Below, piece after piece: positions 59,706 to 64,000 of a stretch of 64,000 nucleotides of DNA (position 1 is the first letter of the stretch; each line of letters begins with the position of its first letter). The stretch spans positions 56,523 through 120,522 of the forward strand of contig JANQFX010000034.1 of NCBI GenBank assembly GCA_028277725.1. Reading direction: 5' to 3'. Made by a program: the position numbers and the translations under genes. Below the pieces are notes generated by a model. That model saw only the letters and a program-made list of their open reading frames with translations. It was not told where the DNA came from and did not search any database. This stretch comes from Thiohalocapsa sp. GTDB lineage: Bacteria > Pseudomonadota > Gammaproteobacteria > Chromatiales > Chromatiaceae.

Positions 59706-60662
59706 ATGCGTAAACCCGGCCACCACCCCAGCAAAGGCGAGCACTCGCCTGGACCCCGAGGCCATATCCCAGCACCGGATCTGGGCAGGCCACGCGGGCG
59801 CCAGGATATGCAACGTGCGTCGCAGACGCGCCTCGCCAACGACGGCCTGGAAGGCACCACTGTCAAAGGCGCGGGGCTCAAAGGCAAGGGAGCCCATCGC
59901 GAACACCAACAGGGGCAGGGCAAACGCTTCGTCGAGCCCTACCCCTTCACCCCGGAACAGCGGACCGGCATCAGCGAGGCGCTGGCCGCTGTCGGACTGG
60001 GTGACGAGATGTCGCGGGAGATCTTCATCGGCGCCATCGCCTACGATCTCGCGGTACTCGAATCGGCGCCCTCGACCGTCGCCGACGCAACGGCTACCGC
60101 ACTTCCGCCGCCACCTGAGCCGCCGCGGCCGGAACCCGACCCGGGTGGGGCGCAGCAGGGCCGACCCCTCGACGGCGGCGCATTGGCGACCGCGGCGGCC
60201 TCCCTGTGCGCCTTGCTCGGCAAGCTCTCAGCTGAGCAGCAGCGCGCGCTCGGGGCCAGTTTGCGGGCGCACGACCCGTTTCAGCGCGATCATGGTCCGG
60301 ACTATCTGGCGGCGCTGAGAACGGAAATCGGGCGACTCGCGTCGACCGCCGCCGAGCTCGCAGAGACTGATGCTCAGCATGGCCGTGCTTCTGGCGACCG
60401 ACACCAGCTCTCCGGGGATTCCGCTGGCGGTAGGCATGGCCTGCCCGAGCAGGCCGCCAGCACCACTGAGGACGCGAGCACGAAGGCGGCGACCGCCTTC
60501 ATTCGCCACGCGGCCTCGGTCTACGAGCAGTGCTTCGACGGCCGCCCCGATGTCGATGCGGAACATCCCTTCATGCTCGCGCTCGGCGCCATCGCCGAGC
60601 ACACCGGGGTCGCAATCCCGATTGCGCCGGCGCAAGTTCAGCAAGCCCTGATAGGGGGCTGA
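59706..60662 (+). CDS. Hypothetical protein, not recognised
   Basis: 318 residues, no signal peptide or membrane segment. The N-terminal 75 residues are basic and Gly/Pro/His-rich (disordered-looking); the start may be the ATG at 59706 or an internal Met (about 59808). A folded block follows: RFVEPYPFTPEQRTGISEALAAVGLGDEMSREIFIGAIAYDLAVLE. A Pro-rich hinge leads to a helical region (LCALLGKLSAEQQRALGASLRAHDPFQRDHGPDYLAALRTEIGRL), then AFIRHAASVYEQCFDGRPDVD. I cannot assign a family. Codon use resembles its neighbours, so it is probably a real gene. Confidence 0.6.
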   Translation: MRKPGHHPSKGEHSPGPRGHIPAPDLGRPRGRQDMQRASQTRLANDGLEGTTVKGAGLKGKGAHREHQQGQGKRFVEPYPFTPEQRTGISEALAAVGLGDEMSREIFIGAIAYDLAVLESAPSTVADATATALPPPPEPPRPEPDPGGAQQGRPLDGGALATAAASLCALLGKLSAEQQRALGASLRAHDPFQRDHGPDYLAALRTEIGRLASTAAELAETDAQHGRASGDRHQLSGDSAGGRHGLPEQAASTTEDASTKAATAFIRHAASVYEQCFDGRPDVDAEHPFMLALGAIAEHTGVAIPIAPAQVQQALIGG

Positions 60663-60797
60663 GCTCACTCAGCATCGGCCGCTGGCGACCCATCCGCGGG
60701 ACCCCGTGGCTCGCCGTGCGTTCCTGGTAGCCGCGGGGTAACCCGCTATGCCGAGCCACACCTGGGGATGCACGCGCAGTCAGGCCCGCCAGTCCCC

Positions 60798-60803
60798 TAT
60801 AAT
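60798..60803 (+). promoter_or_regulatory. Candidate -10 element for the DUF349 gene
   Basis: A perfect TATAAT, set in CCTATAATCGCGCG, 31 bp before the ATG at 60834. No good -35 hexamer is seen at 16-18 bp spacing. Confidence 0.45.
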
Positions 60804-60833
60804 CGCGCGTTTTGCCCCGGACGCAGACCCGCG

Positions 60834-63731
60834 ATGTTCTTCAAGCAGCTCTTCGAGAAGGCACGTCTTCGCCAGGCCCATGCGCCGGCTCCGGACCCTG
60901 CCCAGCTCATCGAAACCGCCCGCAACGCACCGGAGGCAACGGCCCGGCGAGAGGCCTGTCGCCTCATCGTGCAACTCGATGTGCTGCGCAGCATCGCCGC
61001 CGAGGACCCGGACCCGGGCGTTCGTGACCTCGCCGGGGCACGGTTCCGGAAACTGCTCTGCGGACAAGACGACCAGAGTCCACCCGCCGCCGAGCGTAGC
61101 GCCGCCTTCGCCACCTGCGACGACCCCACTTTGATCTCCCAGGTCGCCCTGCGCGCCGCGGAGCCGGAGCTGCGACGCACCGCCATCGAGCGCCTGACCG
61201 ACCCCCGGCAACTGCTGATCTGCGCCGCCGAGGACGCACTGGCCAGCAACCGCAAGGCCGCCGCCGATCGCATCCATGACCGGGAGGTGCTGGAGCAGCT
61301 CGCACGGCTGGTCAGCAAGCGAGACAAGGGCGTCTACAAGCTCGCCAAGGAGCGGCTGAAGGCACTCCATGAGGCCAACGCACGGCCTCGACGCCTGCGT
61401 GCCCAGGCCGACGCTATCATCGACCGCCTCGAACGTCTCGGGCGCTTCGACAACTGGACCCAGGACCAGGCCCTGCTGCAACTACTGGACAGGGAGTGGA
61501 CCGAGGTCGAGGCAAGCCTGGGCGCGGACCTCGACGCCACGCGCCGCGAGCGGCGTGAGTCCCTGCGCAAGGACTTCATCGACGCCTACGAGGCCTATGC
61601 CCGCGACCACGAGTCCCAACTCGCGGAGGAACGCGCCAGGAGTGCCGCCGCCGAACGTCGACGTGAACTCATCGACGCGCTGCAGACGAGTGCGGAGCTC
61701 GGTGATCGCGATGCCCTCGCCGCCCGCATCGACGCGATCGAGCAGGACTGGACCGCCACCGAGTCCGCGGGCGCCGGCGAGTCCATCCGGAGGGCATACG
61801 CCAATGCCCTCGCCCATGCCCATCGACGGCTGAGTCAACTGGACGCGGAGCGCGAGCACGGCCTTGCCACCGAGGCCCTTCGCAAGGACGCGCAGAAAGC
61901 GCTCGCGGACGGCGAACTCGATCAACGGCGGGTCAATGCACTGAAGCAGCGACTGGACAAGCTCGGCGGCCGGGAGGGCCTGCCCGAATCGGCAGTCACG
62001 GCCGTCGATGCGGTGGCGTCCCGGTTCCGAAAGCACCGCGAACAAGTCCGGCGCAAGCTGCAGGCCCTGCCGAAACGGCTCGGCGAACTGGACGCCCATT
62101 TTGCCGCCGGTCAGCTCAAGCAGGCCGAGCCCCTGTACCAGAGCATCCGCGCCACACTGGAACACGCCAAGTCGGCCGGACTGCCGGCCGACGAGCGCGC
62201 CGACGCCGAGCAGCACCTGAGGGAGATCGAGCCACAGCTGCGTGAGCTCCAGCGCTGGCGCCGCTGGGGCGCGGACACCCGCAGGCAGAGCCTCTGCGAA
62301 GAGATCGAGCGCCTGGCCGCGGACACCGATCATGACCTCGAGCCGCTGGCCAACAGGCTCGCCGAACTCGCCGACGACTGGCGCGCCCTCGACCGCAACG
62401 GAGCCCCCGCCGAAGACGCCCTGCGGCAGCGGTTTCGCGCCGCCGCGGACGTCATCCACGAGCGCTGCAAGCCCTTCCACGAGGCGCAGGCCAAGATTCG
62501 CTCCGCCAACCGCGAACAGCGCCAGGCCCTATGCGAGCAACTGGAGACCTTCCTGGACCAGGTGGACTGGGACCGCATGGACTGGAAGAAGGCCATGCGC
62601 GCCGCACGGGAAATGCGCAACGCCTGGTCCGCGCTGGACGCCAACGCGCCCATGGACGTCCGGCATCGACGCGGCCAGCGCCCGTTGGAGGGCCGCTTCC
62701 GCAAGTCCCTGCACAAACTCGATGACGCGCTGAACGCCGAGCGCGAGCGCAACCTCGCCGAACGCCGGGAACTCATTGAGGAGATGCGCAAACTCGCCGA
62801 GGAGCCCGACCTGCGTCGTGCCACCGACGGCGCCAAGGCCCTGCAACGACGCTGGCAGCCGACGGTGACGGGTCGCCAGCGCGACGAGAACGCCCTCTGG
62901 AAGGAGTTCCGCGCCGCGGCGGACGCCATCTTCGCCCGACGCGAGGAGCAGTACCAGGCACGCAACGCGGAGCTGGAAGACAACCTGGCCACACGCCAGG
63001 CACTTTGCGCCGAGCTGGCCGCCGCCGCGGAACAGGTCGCTGAGGCAGACGCATTGCGCAAGGCCCTGCGCGAGCTCGACCAACGCTGGCGCGACACCGA
63101 GTCCCTACCGGTGCCCAAGGCCAAGGTGGCGTCCTTGGGCAAGCGCTGGGAGGAGAACCACGACGCGGCGGAGGCAAAGCTGACGCAACTCGAAGCACGA
63201 GGGGTTTGGTCCGGCCTCTCGGCCCTGGCGCAGCAAGCACGGTGGTGCGAGGACAGCGCCCGACGACTATTCGACGAGACCGCCGATGAGGCGCCCGAGG
63301 CGCAGGGACTGCGCACGGAATGGCAGACCCTGACGGCATCGGCTCAAGCCTCGGCGAAGCTCACGCAGGCCGCGGAACTGGTGTTCGCAACCGCGGCAGG
63401 GGACGCCGAGGCCCGCGCGGCGCTGCGGCAGCGGATGCGGGAAGCAGCCTCGGAGCGCGGCCGGCTCTGCCTGCGACTGGAGGTCGCCACCGGTGTCGAG
63501 TCACCGGCGGAGCTGGAGGCCCAGCGCATGGCACTTCAGGTGGAGCGACTCAAGGAGCGCATGGGCGCCGGCGCCGACGAGACGGACACCGATGACGCGC
63601 TGGCGCTGCTGCGCGCTTGGTACGAACTGGCCCCCGCCGAGCCGACACCAGGACTCGATCTCCAGGGGCGCTTGCAGCGGATCGAGCAAGCCCTCGCTGC
63701 CGGCCATGGAGAGCGAAGCGAAGGCCGGTAG
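60834..63731 (+). CDS. Large DUF349-repeat protein
   Basis: 965 residues, almost wholly alpha-helical, rich in Arg, Glu and Ala. Multiple DUF349-type units are visible as W-(x)-n-L...RFRAAAD patterns, for example LADDWRALDRNGAPAEDALRQRF and WQPTVTGRQRDENALWKEFRAAADAIFARR, followed by YQARNAELEDNLATRQALCAE. Such units repeat from about residue 200 to 790. The start MFFKQLFEKARLRQ is typical of the family; the frame is open 22 codons further up but those residues overlap the promoter. DUF349 proteins are widespread in gammaproteobacteria and of unknown function, possibly ribosome- or RNA-associated. Confidence 0.88.
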   Translation: MFFKQLFEKARLRQAHAPAPDPAQLIETARNAPEATARREACRLIVQLDVLRSIAAEDPDPGVRDLAGARFRKLLCGQDDQSPPAAERSAAFATCDDPTLISQVALRAAEPELRRTAIERLTDPRQLLICAAEDALASNRKAAADRIHDREVLEQLARLVSKRDKGVYKLAKERLKALHEANARPRRLRAQADAIIDRLERLGRFDNWTQDQALLQLLDREWTEVEASLGADLDATRRERRESLRKDFIDAYEAYARDHESQLAEERARSAAAERRRELIDALQTSAELGDRDALAARIDAIEQDWTATESAGAGESIRRAYANALAHAHRRLSQLDAEREHGLATEALRKDAQKALADGELDQRRVNALKQRLDKLGGREGLPESAVTAVDAVASRFRKHREQVRRKLQALPKRLGELDAHFAAGQLKQAEPLYQSIRATLEHAKSAGLPADERADAEQHLREIEPQLRELQRWRRWGADTRRQSLCEEIERLAADTDHDLEPLANRLAELADDWRALDRNGAPAEDALRQRFRAAADVIHERCKPFHEAQAKIRSANREQRQALCEQLETFLDQVDWDRMDWKKAMRAAREMRNAWSALDANAPMDVRHRRGQRPLEGRFRKSLHKLDDALNAERERNLAERRELIEEMRKLAEEPDLRRATDGAKALQRRWQPTVTGRQRDENALWKEFRAAADAIFARREEQYQARNAELEDNLATRQALCAELAAAAEQVAEADALRKALRELDQRWRDTESLPVPKAKVASLGKRWEENHDAAEAKLTQLEARGVWSGLSALAQQARWCEDSARRLFDETADEAPEAQGLRTEWQTLTASAQASAKLTQAAELVFATAAGDAEARAALRQRMREAASERGRLCLRLEVATGVESPAELEAQRMALQVERLKERMGAGADETDTDDALALLRAWYELAPAEPTPGLDLQGRLQRIEQALAAGHGERSEGR

Positions 63732-64000
63732 TCCCCGGTAGGCGTAGGCGCGTGCGTATTGCCGCAGTGGCGTAGGGGCGATAGACCCGCAGCCGCGGAG
63801 GCGATATGCAAAGCGCATCCGACACGCCGTCAAGCCATTCGCGCAGGGTCGGTGCGCAGCCCAAGCGCGGCCTTTGGCCGCGGCTTGTGGCGGAGCGCCG
63901 GCCCGGAGCGGGGCGAACCGGGGCACAAAGAAGTTGTCGCCAAGGACCGAGTCCTTGCGGCGGCAGGACGCCCCCGCAAGGTATCACGAGGGACACGCGA
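63732..64000. other. Right-end non-coding stretch with hairpins
   Basis: No convincing gene. Small perfect hairpins GCGGCC-TTT-GGCCGC (about 63868-63882) and AAGGAC-CGA-GTCCTT (about 63941-63955) are present. The composition resembles the hairpin-rich repeats seen near 10.3 kb, but I find no shared sequence. Confidence 0.4.

Overview
The window is GC-rich DNA with densely packed genes, many of them joined by 4-base ATGA/GTGA/TTGA overlaps. The gene content (bioB-F-H-C-D, HrpB, MltD with a YafS-like methyltransferase and rnhA, a YajR-like transporter beside ssb, MurU, RpfF/RpfC/RpfG) points to a gammaproteobacterium, possibly of the Chromatiales/Ectothiorhodospiraceae or Xanthomonadales neighbourhood. 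The genus cannot be assigned from the sequence. I found no tRNA, rRNA, CRISPR array, intact insertion sequence or integrase gene.

Layout. 1-2 kb: end of a molybdopterin operon (moaB-moeA-moaD). 2.2-4.3 kb: a PDZ-less DegP-like lipoprotein protease and PBP4 (dacB). 4.4-9.3 kb: a complete biotin operon, bioB-F-H-C-D on the minus strand, behind a near-perfect BirA-type operator; comF diverges from it. 10.1-11.2 kb: a gene-free stretch with a chain of hairpins. 11.2-17.7 kb: a diffusible-signal-factor (DSF) quorum-sensing locus, rpfF facing rpfC-rpfG, plus a GGDEF protein with a degenerate EAL domain. Together these would make a fatty-acid signal, sense it and adjust cyclic-di-GMP. 18-28 kb: GTP-type PEP carboxykinase, a transglycosylase-like protein, a dTDP-rhamnose reductase, ssb, an MFS carrier, rnhA, a methyltransferase and mltD. 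28-31.5 kb: hrpB helicase and a HAD phosphatase. 31.6-39.6 kb: a TauE-type permease, a Cu/Ag efflux pair (CusB and CusA, separated by an opposite-strand methyltransferase) and a tandem-thioredoxin protein. 39.8-43.2 kb: MurU, a glutamate-cysteine-ligase-like enzyme and an aspartoacylase-family protein.

43.2-52.1 kb is the most unusual part. It is bounded by two imperfect direct copies of the last ~90 bp of the aspartoacylase-family gene; the second copy is decayed by stop codons. Between them lie one good MscS channel, an AraC regulator, a PEP-CTERM protein and at least six genes that are clearly incomplete: a 16-codon stub of an SMR exporter, a frameshifted DUF900-like lipoprotein, a tamA/tamB fusion relic, a pldA fragment, a DUF1080 protein lacking its middle, and the first third of a bile-acid-symporter-type carrier. 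A sensor-only Cache protein may be a seventh. I read this as an old integrated island, or a duplicated segment, that has been eroding by deletion.

52.1-64 kb returns to ordinary genes: a VanZ-like protein, a YqaA-like membrane protein, DUF2237, an Atg22-type MFS carrier behind a FixL/FixJ-type two-component pair, an RDD protein, a glyoxalase-II-like hydrolase, an unrecognised protein and a large DUF349 protein.
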